Assembly (NCBI GenBank): GCA_947653505.1
Contig: CANTHI010000081.1
Coordinates: 1 to 10,488 of the forward strand
Length of the DNA: 10,488 nt
Direction of reading: 5' to 3'
Source of the DNA: an uncultured Eubacterium sp.
Lineage (GTDB): Bacteria; Bacillota_A; Clostridia; Lachnospirales; Lachnospiraceae
Position numbers and translations under genes: made by a program. Position 1 is the first letter of the stretch. Each line of letters starts with the position of its first letter. The notes beneath the pieces were generated by a model, which did no database searches, was not told the DNA's origin, and saw nothing but the letters and a program-made list of their open reading frames with translations. Below, in pieces: positions 1 to 7,996 of the stretch.

Positions 1-2866
1 CCACAGGACTTTGAAATTCCATGCCTGTATTATTCACAGGATTCTGAAATTCCATGCCTGTATTATTCACAGGATTCTGAAATTCCATGCCTGCATGTTC
101 CACAGAATTACGCAATCCCATATCTGTATTTTCCACAGGATTCTGAAATCCCATACCTGTATTTTTCATAGAATTGTCAAATCCCATGCCTGCATGTTCC
201 ATAGGATTCTGAAATCCCATCTCTGTATTTTCCATAGAATTGCCAAATCCCATGCCTGTATCTTCTACTGAATTTCCGATAGCTGCTGCTATATGATTGT
301 CTGTTTTCAAACCTGTATTAACAGCAGCATCTCCTGTTTCACCTATTTTTGTATTTTCTGCAAAACTGCCGGTTTCTCCTGCACCCGTATATTCTGAAAC
401 ATTCCCTGCCTTATTTATCCCCATACTTTCTGCAGGATATTCGATTCCTGTATTTCTATTCTCTGTAAAACGATCGGTTCCTACCCCGCTGCTATCCACA
501 GAGCTTTTTACTTCCATACTGTCATCCTGTGCTCTTTCACCGATATCATAAGCAGCACTTTCTGCTCCTGTACTTTGTACCTGTACAGTACTTTTCATTT
601 CCATACCGTGATCTTTGGCTGGTATGTTCTGCACAATATCTCCGTTTTCCATCTGGGGCATCTGGTTTCCAGTCCGTCCCTGCATCTGCTGCAGTACCTC
701 TATTGCCGAACCAGCGCTGCCTGCCCGCATCTGCCGCATAACTTCTATCGCTGAATTTCCTGTCTGCATCTGCCGCAATACTTCTATCGCTGAATTTGAG
801 CTTTCTGCCTGTTGCACCGGATCCGGATCTTCTGCTGTATTTTCTGCCTGCGCCATAGTATGTGTCGTATCTTTTTCCATTCGTACTCTTTGCAAAAGAT
901 CAATTGCTGAAATCCCAGGCGTTGCTTCTTTCCACGCACTCATGACCGGATTATCGTCCTTTTTAGAAACTTTATTTAATGAATTTCCATTCATCTGTAC
1001 CTTCCCTATTGCTCCATTCTCTTTACCTTCCAGCAAATCTTCAGGCAGCTGTGGCATTTCTCTTGTCGGATCTAAAACTGCTGGTATCTCAGGTAAATGC
1101 TCCTGTGTAGTTTCAACTTTCAGATGATCAATCTGATCCTGTAATAGCTGATTGATGCCAGCGACAATTCTGCCCGCCTGTTCCAGATCCTGCTGTACCT
1201 TGGATGGATACTGAAGATCTGCCTGAGGTTCCTGATCTGTCTGGCCCTGTCTGGTCAGCTGTTCAGCCAGCTGCGGTATCATCTGAAGCAGTCTCTGCAC
1301 CAGCTGTTCAGCTTTCTCTATGGATCTTTCTTTTGATTCTTCCTGCTGTGGTCCTTCTGCCTCCTGCAAGGCATCATTCATTTCCTGCTTTGTCTTTTCC
1401 CACTCGGCCTGTATTTCTTCCATCGTCATTGCAGCTGCTGGTTCCTGCTCCTGCGGATCTGTCGTTAAATTCTGCTGAAACCGTGCATCCGGATAAGCAT
1501 TTTGCTGCAGTTGCACATCCGCATACAGATTCTGCCCAGGCTGCATATCCGGATATAGATTCTGCCGGGCAGAATTATCTGTACGTACGTCTGTATACGC
1601 ATTTTGCTGTACAGTTCCCTCCATCTGCATACCTGCATACATATTTTGCTGACGGAATCCATCTATCTGTGGTACTGTATATACCTGACGGACAGGCTGA
1701 TCCACATACGGATCCTGCTGTACCGTATATGTATTTTTCTCCACAGATGAAGCTGTATATGGATTCTGCTGCTTTTGTGCTCCTGCGTATGCATTCTGCA
1801 GAATAGACTGACTCTTATGCAGACTCTGCTGCAACTGATCCGCATATGTATTTTGCTGCATGGACTGCTGGTTCACATACATCTCTTGCTGCATGGACTG
1901 CTGCTGGTTCGCATACATCTCTTTCTGCACAGACTGCTGCTGGTTCGCATACATCTCTTTCTGCACAGACTGCTGCTGGTTCGCATACATCTCTTTCTGC
2001 ACAGACCGCTGCTGGTTCGCATACATCTCTTGCTGCATGGACTGCTGCTGATCCATATATGCATTTTGCTGCACAGGCTGCTTTTGTTTCCCTGCCTGAA
2101 TCTGCTGCATGCCTTTTGCAATTTCTTTCTGCAGATTTGCTGTATTATACTGACCGGTATTTGTCTGGACAGAAGGTATCTCTACAGCCTCATGTACGAT
2201 CTCTCCGGATTCCAGAAAATCGTCCGGCTTTACCTCGATTACCCCTGTCCGCTTCTGGCGGAATACATGATACTTTTCTTCCTGAGGTCCGGATAACGGC
2301 TGATAATGCATTTTCAGCTCAAGTGCCTTTTCGACATAAATGCCATCTCCAAACCATAAGATCAGCTCATCACATGCTTCCACACATTTTTCCGGCTGCA
2401 TATCCTTGTGATACAGATACGCCAGCTCATAGGCCCATTCTTCTGAATATTCCTGTTCTTTGAGTTCCTCCAGAATATTAATCTGTTCCTTATATGGAAG
2501 CCCCTGAGCTGCTGTCATCTTATACTTTAAGACATATTTCAGGTTGTCATGCGGCGCAATATCCACAAATTCGTCATAATACTCCTGCGCTTCATCAAAC
2601 CTGTTTGTCTTAATCGCTATTTCGGCCAGCCGGTATATGATATTCCTTCCAATCGGAGACTTATCATATGCCAGAAGGAGAATCTCCTTACTGTCCTCAT
2701 AACGGCCTACCTGTTCAAAAACCTCACCAGCAAGCACAAGAGCGTTTAAATTACGGATTTTCCGCCAGTTAATCGTCTCAGCGATTTCTGCTGCTGCATT
2801 ATAGTTGCGCGCACTTACCAGCGCCTTCATCTCGTCAACTTTAAGTTTAAACTCGTATTTATCCAC
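1..2866 (-). CDS. TPR-like, glutamine-rich multi-repeat protein (3' end beyond window)
   Basis: The frame is open from its start to the left edge (about 955 codons) with no stop in the window, so the C-terminus is missing. No signal peptide or membrane segment is seen, so it is probably cytoplasmic. Residues 1-190 are helical and TPR-like (for example YRLAEIAIK and EWAYELAYLYHK), resembling a Lachnospiraceae TPR family that begins MDKYEF (recalled, not searched). Residues about 255-470 are low-complexity Gln/Asn/Tyr/Met-rich. Residues 470-575 are charged and Gln/Glu-rich, probably helical. Residues about 650-730 carry a repeated SAIEVLRQM-type motif, and 868-955 an 11-residue repeat. I chose the GTG at 2866: it gives MDKYEF and follows an AGATGGTGA sequence. 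An ATG at 2878 would add four residues; a TAG lies directly upstream of it. A strong promoter precedes the gene. The TPR domain suggests a scaffold or partner-binding role, but the function is unknown. Confidence 0.85.
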   Translation of the reverse strand, partial: MDKYEFKLKVDEMKALVSARNYNAAAEIAETINWRKIRNLNALVLAGEVFEQVGRYEDSKEILLLAYDKSPIGRNIIYRLAEIAIKTNRFDEAQEYYDEFVDIAPHDNLKYVLKYKMTAAQGLPYKEQINILEELKEQEYSEEWAYELAYLYHKDMQPEKCVEACDELILWFGDGIYVEKALELKMHYQPLSGPQEEKYHVFRQKRTGVIEVKPDDFLESGEIVHEAVEIPSVQTNTGQYNTANLQKEIAKGMQQIQAGKQKQPVQQNAYMDQQQSMQQEMYANQQRSVQKEMYANQQQSVQKEMYANQQQSVQKEMYANQQQSMQQEMYVNQQSMQQNTYADQLQQSLHKSQSILQNAYAGAQKQQNPYTASSVEKNTYTVQQDPYVDQPVRQVYTVPQIDGFRQQNMYAGMQMEGTVQQNAYTDVRTDNSARQNLYPDMQPGQNLYADVQLQQNAYPDARFQQNLTTDPQEQEPAAAMTMEEIQAEWEKTKQEMNDALQEAEGPQQEESKERSIEKAEQLVQRLLQMIPQLAEQLTRQGQTDQEPQADLQYPSKVQQDLEQAGRIVAGINQLLQDQIDHLKVETTQEHLPEIPAVLDPTREMPQLPEDLLEGKENGAIGKVQMNGNSLNKVSKKDDNPVMSAWKEATPGISAIDLLQRVRMEKDTTHTMAQAENTAEDPDPVQQAESSNSAIEVLRQMQTGNSAIEVMRQMRAGSAGSAIEVLQQMQGRTGNQMPQMENGDIVQNIPAKDHGMEMKSTVQVQSTGAESAAYDIGERAQDDSMEVKSSVDSSGVGTDRFTENRNTGIEYPAESMGINKAGNVSEYTGAGETGSFAENTKIGETGDAAVNTGLKTDNHIAAAIGNSVEDTGMGFGNSMENTEMGFQNPMEHAGMGFDNSMKNTGMGFQNPVENTDMGLRNSVEHAGMEFQNPVNNTGMEFQNPVNNTGMEFQSPV
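2..265 (-). repeat. 33-bp in-frame tandem repeats (11-residue units)
   Basis: Eight consecutive 33-bp units encode the consensus N-[SP]-[MV]-[EKN]-[NH]-[TA]-G-M-[GE]-F-[QD]. A ninth begins at the left edge and runs out of the window. Units 2-34 and 35-67 differ at only two bases and 68-100 is nearly the same, so the leftmost copies are recent duplications. From 68 to 265 the units alternate NP and NS forms, suggesting a 66-bp dimer was once duplicated. There are no spacers and the reading frame is maintained. I do not recognise the unit as a named protein repeat. Confidence 0.93.
680..802 (-). repeat. SAIEVLRQM-type 13-15-residue repeat
   Basis: Within the long repeat protein, three successive segments read SAIEVLRQMQTGN, SAIEVMRQMRAGSAG and SAIEVLQQMQ. 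A related GISAIDLLQRVR lies about 35 residues upstream, near position 900. The first two copies are very similar at DNA level. The pattern of Ile, Leu/Met and Gln/Arg suggests short amphipathic helices joined by Gly/Ser/Asn turns, which may be repeated docking motifs; that role is inferred. Confidence 0.8.
1475..2100 (-). repeat. Degenerate QQNxYxD low-complexity, prion-like region
   Basis: Around and beyond the 36-bp array, the protein repeats a loose motif (QQNAYMD, QQNTYAD, LQNAYAG, QQNPYTA, QQNMYAG, QQNAYTD, RQNLYPD, GQNLYAD, QQNAYPD) at spacings of roughly 8-20 residues. The stretch is dominated by Gln, Asn, Tyr and Met with few hydrophobic residues, the composition of prion-like disordered segments. 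The perfect 36-bp units appear to be a local amplification inside this older array. Confidence 0.8.
1883..2062 (-). repeat. 36-bp in-frame tandem repeats (12-residue units)
   Basis: Contiguous 36-bp units start at 1883, 1919, 1955, 1991 and 2027. The units at 1919 and 1955 are identical and the one at 1991 differs by a single base; the outer units are more diverged, and a 33-bp version precedes them at 1850. The encoded unit is QKEMYANQQQSV. The near-identity implies recent expansion or homogenisation, and copy number is likely to vary between strains. Confidence 0.93.
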
Positions 2867-2871
2867 GCCTG

Positions 2872-2876
2872 TCACC
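2872..2876 (-). promoter_or_regulatory. Ribosome binding site supporting the GTG start at 2866
   Basis: The transcript reads AGATGGTGA, matching seven of nine positions of AGGAGGTGA, with five bases between GGTGA and the GTG at 2866. The alternative ATG at 2878 lies inside this sequence and has only a weak GATAG upstream. This favours the GTG. Confidence 0.5.
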
Positions 2877-2938
2877 ATCTATCTATAAAAGGCTTGTTAT
2901 CCACCTTCGTTTCTTTCCCTGCATAGTATTCCAATGCT

Positions 2939-2967
2939 AGTTTACCATAGGTAACCGCTCATGTCAA
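2939..2967 (-). promoter_or_regulatory. Sigma-A-type promoter for the TPR/repeat gene
   Basis: On the minus strand a perfect TTGACA (-35, 2962-2967) is followed by a 17-base spacer and TAAACT (-10, 2939-2944), with an extended -10 TG at 2946-2947. The predicted transcript starts near 2932 and has a leader of about 65 bases. The segment between the permease stop and this promoter is A/T-rich with runs of U in the transcript, but I find no convincing hairpin, so read-through from the upstream operon is possible. Confidence 0.75.
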
Positions 2968-3007
2968 AAAACTACTAAAAAAATTAACAAAAATTGGTTG
3001 AAAATTC

Positions 3008-4360
3008 CTACTCTGTTGTCTTTTGTTCTGAAGGCTCCTGCTCCGCTGCGTTTTGTTCCGCATACTTCTGATCCGCATACGTCCCATACCACAACTGACT
3101 GCCGGCAGGTTCTACCCCTGTTGCTTTTATATATACACTGGTCTGCTCCGGCAGGTTTTTCTTTTCCAGTAAAAAATGCACAATCTTTTGTACAATATAA
3201 TAAATAACCGCAAACACCGGACATCCGAGCAGCATACCCATCACTCCAAACAGTCCGCTGCCGACTAAAATAGCAAACATAACCCAGAACGAAGACAATC
3301 CCGTAGAATCTCCCAGAATCTTCGGTCCGATAATATTTCCGTCTATCTGCTGCAAAATTACGACAAATATGACAAAATAAACTGCATACAGCGGATCAAC
3401 CAGCAAAATCAGAAACGCACTTGGTATCGCTCCGATAAATGGCCCAAAAAAAGGAATGATGTTTGTTACGCCAACAATGACACTGACCAATAACGTATAT
3501 GGCATTTTAATAATGCACAGTACAATATAGCAGATCACTCCGATAATCAACGAATCCAGCAGTTTCCCTTTGATAAATCCGCCAAATACTTCATTTGTCG
3601 TATGAAATACCTGGATCACCTGATTGGCCGCGCGGGCCGGGAGCAGCGCAAAAATGATTTTTTTTGTCTGCCCCTCAAAATTTTCCTTCTCGCACATCAC
3701 ATAAATCGATACAACCAGACCAATTACAAAGTTTTTAAACACATTCAGTACATTCAGCACGCCGCTTGTGACAGTAGCAACATAATCTTTTGTCTGCGGC
3801 AGCAGCGAATTTTTCAAAAAATCTTCCATCCAGTCCGCGGCTGTCATCAGATATTCTTCCACAACAGCTATGATCTTCTGATTGCCATATTCCCAGTCAT
3901 TCAGATGAACGATAAAGGAATTGATCTGAGCCGGCAAAGTATCTACCAGATTGGAGATATTTGCCGAAATCTCCGGAATCACCATCGATATCAGCAGCAC
4001 GATCACAAATACAAAAACGAGTACGGCCAGAATACTTGAAATCGTACGTATCACCCGGCGCAGTTTTTTCTTTGTACCCCTGCGTTCTGCAAATTTTAAC
4101 ATAAACCGTTCAAAAATCATCATAATCGGATTGATCAGATATCCGATGGCAAGACCGTATAAAATCGGCTGCGCAATACCGACAAACATATGAAATACAG
4201 CCTTAATGTCCTCAAACCGGAACAATAAGCATACAACCAGAATACAGCAGCTGAATACAATAAAGCAGGTCAGTCCCATCGCCAGATAAGGCCGGATATT
4301 CCAGTCCGAACCGGATTTTAACTGCTGCCGTATCGTCTGTTTTTTCTCTTCTTTCTCCAT
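3008..4360 (-). CDS. AI-2E family transporter (membrane permease)
   Basis: This 450-residue integral membrane protein matches the AI-2E/PerM (UPF0118) family in length and layout. Hydrophobic segments lie near residues 25-47, 58-82 and 105-128, then a long polar segment (130-205), then segments near 207-223, 267-286, 288-320, 323-337 and 356-398. Family hallmarks are visible: GVTNIIPFFGPFIGAIPS (297-314) and DGNIIGPKILG (340-350). Family members export varied small molecules or ions, including autoinducer-2 and Na+(Li+)/H+ antiport, so the substrate cannot be assigned. The start lies 15 bases after the hydratase stop, consistent with one transcript, although its ribosome binding site is poor (GGTGTGGCGGT). 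Residues about 403-450 form a hydrophilic Glu/Gln-rich tail that is probably cytoplasmic and looks dispensable for transport. Confidence 0.93.
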   Translation of the reverse strand: MEKEEKKQTIRQQLKSGSDWNIRPYLAMGLTCFIVFSCCILVVCLLFRFEDIKAVFHMFVGIAQPILYGLAIGYLINPIMMIFERFMLKFAERRGTKKKLRRVIRTISSILAVLVFVFVIVLLISMVIPEISANISNLVDTLPAQINSFIVHLNDWEYGNQKIIAVVEEYLMTAADWMEDFLKNSLLPQTKDYVATVTSGVLNVLNVFKNFVIGLVVSIYVMCEKENFEGQTKKIIFALLPARAANQVIQVFHTTNEVFGGFIKGKLLDSLIIGVICYIVLCIIKMPYTLLVSVIVGVTNIIPFFGPFIGAIPSAFLILLVDPLYAVYFVIFVVILQQIDGNIIGPKILGDSTGLSSFWVMFAILVGSGLFGVMGMLLGCPVFAVIYYIVQKIVHFLLEKKNLPEQTSVYIKATGVEPAGSQLWYGTYADQKYAEQNAAEQEPSEQKTTE

Positions 4361-4375
4361 ACCGCCACACCGCTT

Positions 4376-6670
4376 TTATTTTCTATTATAATTAATCAGA
4401 CAGCCTTTCAGAATGATTTCCCTTTCATCGTCTGTCAGCTCACCAAGCGACATTGTAAACTCTTCCAGACTGCCATCTTTTACCACATACGCTTTCACGT
4501 CAGATTCCTTACGTTCTACCGCCTGACGGATCATAGGAAGAAACAGATAATCTCCGTTTGCAAATGGAAGCTTTCCATCTGCAGTACCCGGAAGCAGAAG
4601 TGGCAGCATTCCCCAGTTGATCAGATTGGAGCGGTAACGCTTTGTCGCATATTCATAGGCAATGTTGGCCCAGCCGCCCAATACTTTCTGGCAGGAGGCT
4701 GCCTGTTCACGTGCGGAGCCATCACCAGGTTTTACTGCAAATATCGTACTTCCAATACCGGTATTCTTTTCATTCGCATCCGGGAACTTCTGTAATATCA
4801 CATCTACCGCATCTTTTAATTCCGGCAGTACTTCATAAGGATGACCGCCATCCTCTCTTACCTTTTCTGCAGCCTGTACTTCTTTTGCACGTCCCACATA
4901 AGCCGGATCTTTTCTGGACAACGTAAACTCAGCGAGTCCAAGTGGATTCGAACGGTAGGAAGACGTTTCCCCGGATGGAATCAGCTCGTCTGTCGTAGTA
5001 ACCGGATCGTGAATCTCAGATACAACCTTTAACAGCAGGTGATCTGTCAGTGCACACATCTTTGGCCAGTCTTTAATATTTGGTCCCATTTTTATTTCTA
5101 CAGACGGATCTGCCTGCCCATGACTGTCAAACACACGGTTCTGATAGATCGTCTGGTCAAAGAAATATTTTGGCTTTGTAAAATTCACATCCACATCTGT
5201 CGCTGCTGTCAGATATCCCTGATTAGCCGCCGTAGCCGCAATCGACCGCGCATCCATCAAAGCTACCGAAGCAATCTGCCCGTTCTGTACCTTCGAACCT
5301 TCCCGGTTTGGGAAATTTCTCGTAGAATGGCGGATCGAAAATCCGTTATTTGCAGGTGTATCTCCCGCGCCAAAGCAAGGCCCGCAAAACGCGGTCTTCA
5401 TCACTCCGCCTGCTGCCATAATTTTTGCCGCGGCCCCATTGCGTACCAGCTCCATGTAAACAGGCATGCTGGCCGGATACACGCTCAGCGTAAATTCATC
5501 AGCTCCAATTCCTGCTCCATCCAGAATGTCTGCCGCATCACAGATATTTTCAAATCCGCCACCCGCACATCCCGCGATAATCCCCTGATCTACATACAAT
5601 CTGCCATCACGCACTTTTTCCTTCAGATTCAGATTCACAGCTCCGTTAAAGCTTACCTGTGCTTTCTTTTCGCAGTCATCAAGAATATCCATCAGATTAT
5701 GATTCAGCTCTTCAATCGTATATGCATTACTCGGATGGAACGGCATGGCAATCATCGGTTTTACCGTACCCAGATCCAGCTCAATCATGCCATCATAATA
5801 AGCTGCCGCACCAGGATTCAGCTCAGCATAATCCTCACTGCGTCCGTGAATCTCATAAAACTCTCTAACCTGATCATCTGTTTTCCAGATCGAAGACAGA
5901 CACGTCGTCTCCGTTGTCATAACATCTACACCAATACGGAAATCCACACTCAGATTTGCTACACCAGGGCCTACAAATTCCATCACCTTATTTTTTACAT
6001 AACCATTGGCAAATACTTCTTTGATCAGTGCAATCGCAATATCCTGCGGACCAACGCCTTTTTCCGGCTTTCCTGTCAGATAAATACCAACTACTTCCGG
6101 CATATTAATATCATAAGTCTGATCCAGCAGCTGTTTCACTAACTCCGGTCCTCCCTCGCCCATAGCCATTGTGCCCAGCGCACCATACCGGGTATGGGAA
6201 TCCGAACCAAGGATCATTTTGCCGCCGCCCGCCAGCATCTCTCTGGCAAACTGATGAATGACTGCCTGATGCGGCGGTACATAAATACCACCATAACGTT
6301 TCGCACATGACAGACCAAACATATGGTCATCTTCGTTGATCGTACCGCCAACCGCACACAGACTGTTATGACAGTTTGTCAGTACGTAAGGAATCGGAAA
6401 CTTTTCCAATCCAGACGCACGTGCCGTCTGAATAATTCCTACAAATGTGATATCATGCGATGTCAGTTTATCGAACTTAATCTGAAGCTTTTCCATATTT
6501 CCGGATGTGTTATGCGTCTCCAGAATATGATAAGCGATCGTCTGCTTTCTGGCCTGCTCCTTTGTAACGTCCGCTCCGGTTTTCGCTTTTAAGACCGCGG
6601 CTGCATCCGGTGTATCTTCGGTCAGTTCCGTACCATTTACCAGATACACGCCTTTGTCATAAAGTTTCAT
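4376..6670 (-). CDS. Aconitase-superfamily hydratase
   Basis: This 764-residue protein has the aconitase/isopropylmalate isomerase fold motifs in order. GSDSHT (155-160) holds the conserved His. [10 protein letters not shown] holds Cys368, the equivalent of the first cluster ligand. FCGPCFG holds Cys429 and Cys432, the other two [4Fe-4S] ligands. GSARE (651-655) in the C-terminal swivel domain matches GSSRE, with the catalytic Ser (652) and substrate-binding Arg (654) retained. The cluster is therefore probably present and a hydro-lyase reaction plausible. It is shorter than AcnA/AcnB (about 860-890) and diverges elsewhere, such as TNCHN (98-102) near the usual Asp-His pair. It resembles the uncharacterised hydratase group that I associate with E. 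coli YbhJ (recalled). No citrate synthase or isocitrate dehydrogenase is adjacent, so citrate should not be assumed as the substrate. It starts 18 bases after the coiled-coil gene, with a strong AAGGAGG. Confidence 0.92.
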   Translation of the reverse strand: MKLYDKGVYLVNGTELTEDTPDAAAVLKAKTGADVTKEQARKQTIAYHILETHNTSGNMEKLQIKFDKLTSHDITFVGIIQTARASGLEKFPIPYVLTNCHNSLCAVGGTINEDDHMFGLSCAKRYGGIYVPPHQAVIHQFAREMLAGGGKMILGSDSHTRYGALGTMAMGEGGPELVKQLLDQTYDINMPEVVGIYLTGKPEKGVGPQDIAIALIKEVFANGYVKNKVMEFVGPGVANLSVDFRIGVDVMTTETTCLSSIWKTDDQVREFYEIHGRSEDYAELNPGAAAYYDGMIELDLGTVKPMIAMPFHPSNAYTIEELNHNLMDILDDCEKKAQVSFNGAVNLNLKEKVRDGRLYVDQGIIAGCAGGGFENICDAADILDGAGIGADEFTLSVYPASMPVYMELVRNGAAAKIMAAGGVMKTAFCGPCFGAGDTPANNGFSIRHSTRNFPNREGSKVQNGQIASVALMDARSIAATAANQGYLTAATDVDVNFTKPKYFFDQTIYQNRVFDSHGQADPSVEIKMGPNIKDWPKMCALTDHLLLKVVSEIHDPVTTTDELIPSGETSSYRSNPLGLAEFTLSRKDPAYVGRAKEVQAAEKVREDGGHPYEVLPELKDAVDVILQKFPDANEKNTGIGSTIFAVKPGDGSAREQAASCQKVLGGWANIAYEYATKRYRSNLINWGMLPLLLPGTADGKLPFANGDYLFLPMIRQAVERKESDVKAYVVKDGSLEEFTMSLGELTDDEREIILKGCLINYNRK

Positions 6671-6677
6671 AGATGTT

Positions 6678-6684
6678 CCTCCTT
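6678..6684 (-). promoter_or_regulatory. Strong ribosome binding site of the hydratase gene
   Basis: AAGGAGG lies seven bases before the ATG at 6670, inside the 18-base gap after the coiled-coil gene. It fixes the start and is the strongest ribosome binding site of the operon, suggesting the hydratase is its most highly translated member. Confidence 0.85.
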
Positions 6685-6688
6685 GCGT

Positions 6689-7981
6689 TTACAATAAAGT
6701 TTTCTTTTTTCCCATCAGTCTGTCTAACAATGACAGTTTGCCATGCTGTGTCTCTTCCTCTTTCTGCCCGAAATGTTCCGGATCCGGATTTACCTTTATT
6801 TCCATCTGGGATCCGGCTTCTTTGCTCAGAGCGCCAGACTGTTCCTGTATGGCATATGCCGTACTGCCTGCAGCAGACACCGCTGAAACAGCTCCATCCT
6901 GTTCCTTTACAGACCGGTCGCCTGTTTCTTCTGCTATGCGTCCCTGTTCTGTTATCGTCTGTCCATCAGAAACTGCTGCTGTCTGTACCAGATTATCAGT
7001 AACCTGTTCACTTCCTTCTCCTTCCTGGACAGACCGCTCCAGTGAAGTCTGGTTGCCATCTCCTCCTGCTGATACAGGCTCTGCAGCAGACTGACTGTCC
7101 TTCACTTCTGATACAGGCTCCGGACCTGCCTGTCTGCCATCCGCCACATTCTGGACAACAGCCATTTTCTCGTACCTTGCAGATTTTTCCTGTTTTTTAG
7201 AATGTTTTCCGCCTTTTTTTACATTTTTCTCCGGATTCTTATCTGAATTTTTATCTTCGGTAAAAAACTGCTGGATATCTTCTGCCGCTTTTTTTAAAGT
7301 TGATTCAATCACGCCTTCATCTTCCAGCGGCTGCATCATTTCTTCCTCATCGGTCTGTATTTCCTCGTCCTTTTCGATCGGAATCCCTGCTTTGCGGAAA
7401 TAATCTTCATTAATTTTAATCTCTGGTTTAATAACAGTATGCTTCTCTCCAAAATTTTCTAATGTCTTTCTGCCCTTTTTCTCTGCCCGTTCCCGTTCAA
7501 TCTCACGATTGCGTTCCTCAATCAGCCTTAGATATTTCTCGGTATCTGCCAGTAACTGAAGCTGGCTCTTTAGTTCCAGCTGATTTTCCCGTATCGTTTC
7601 CTGCTGAAGCTTAATATTTTTCTGAAATTCCCGATACATCCGGTCAACAGTCGCATCAGCCTCATCTACCATCACATTCAGATGATTCAGCGCTTCTTCG
7701 GTATACAGGACTGACGCTGCATAAATATCCTCTGCCTGACGGCTGGCATCCCAGATAATCCGGTCGCCTTCCTTCTTTTTCTCCCGGATTGCACGGTCCC
7801 TGCTCTGCTGCGTCAGCTCATACTCATCCATAATCTCATAGACACTTGCATTCAGCCGGTCAATCAGATTAAATATATCCTGTTTTCTGACGATGATCCG
7901 ATCCGTATCATACGTCTCACTCTTGGAAATCATCACATGTATATCTCTTAGTACATTTTCAAGTCTGTCCTGTGAGCTCAT
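6689..7981 (-). CDS. Coiled-coil protein with disordered tail (DivIVA-like architecture)
   Basis: This is a 430-residue soluble protein with no signal peptide or membrane span. Residues 1-55 form a compact helical head (SSQDRLENVLRDIHVMI and IIVRKQDIFNLIDRLNASVY). Residues 55-170 are a long charged coiled coil ending in NREIERERAEKKGR. Residues 204-225 are strongly acidic, 244-268 Lys-rich, and about 275-400 are Ser/Ala/Gly/Gln/Glu-rich and probably disordered. The last 18 residues (GKLSLLDRLMGKKKTLL) form a possible basic amphipathic helix that could touch membrane or a partner. The layout recalls DivIVA/GpsB-type scaffolds, but I see no diagnostic DivIVA N-terminal motif, so that is only an analogy. 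It resembles conserved hypothetical proteins of Lachnospiraceae (recalled). AAGAGG lies seven bases before the ATG, and the gene starts 15 bases after the PurM-like stop. Its function is unknown. Confidence 0.88.
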   Translation of the reverse strand: MSSQDRLENVLRDIHVMISKSETYDTDRIIVRKQDIFNLIDRLNASVYEIMDEYELTQQSRDRAIREKKKEGDRIIWDASRQAEDIYAASVLYTEEALNHLNVMVDEADATVDRMYREFQKNIKLQQETIRENQLELKSQLQLLADTEKYLRLIEERNREIERERAEKKGRKTLENFGEKHTVIKPEIKINEDYFRKAGIPIEKDEEIQTDEEEMMQPLEDEGVIESTLKKAAEDIQQFFTEDKNSDKNPEKNVKKGGKHSKKQEKSARYEKMAVVQNVADGRQAGPEPVSEVKDSQSAAEPVSAGGDGNQTSLERSVQEGEGSEQVTDNLVQTAAVSDGQTITEQGRIAEETGDRSVKEQDGAVSAVSAAGSTAYAIQEQSGALSKEAGSQMEIKVNPDPEHFGQKEEETQHGKLSLLDRLMGKKKTLL

Positions 7982-7996
7982 CTATTCGCCTCTTTT

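Noticed and set aside
1883..2062. 36-bp direct repeats as a CRISPR array
   Set aside because: Units are contiguous with no spacers, stay in frame with a long open reading frame and encode a regular 12-residue repeat. No cas genes are present.
1204..2463. Overlapping plus- and minus-strand open frames across the repeat gene (for example 1204-1806, 1846-2463, 1873-2121)
   Set aside because: The repeats lack stops in several frames, so alternative frames stay open by chance. The minus-strand frame from 2866 is the one continuous across the whole region and with a promoter.
2872..2904. Ten-codon leader peptide starting at GTG 2904 (MDNKPFIDRW)
   Set aside because: It overlaps the start region of the repeat gene and has only a weak ribosome binding site. 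It has no repeated regulatory codons and the length is easily explained by chance.
2968..3007. Intrinsic terminator after the AI-2E gene
   Set aside because: The transcript is U-rich here but only a three-base stem can be drawn, so no terminator is called.
5039..6142. 367-codon plus-strand open frame
   Set aside because: It lies entirely antisense to the well-supported hydratase gene. Its product is rich in Arg, His, Cys and Ile with no recognisable motif.
6738..7094. Plus-strand frames 6673-7002 and 6738-7094 opposite the coiled-coil gene tail
   Set aside because: They are antisense to a low-complexity region with biased codons, have no supporting ribosome binding site and show no recognisable product.
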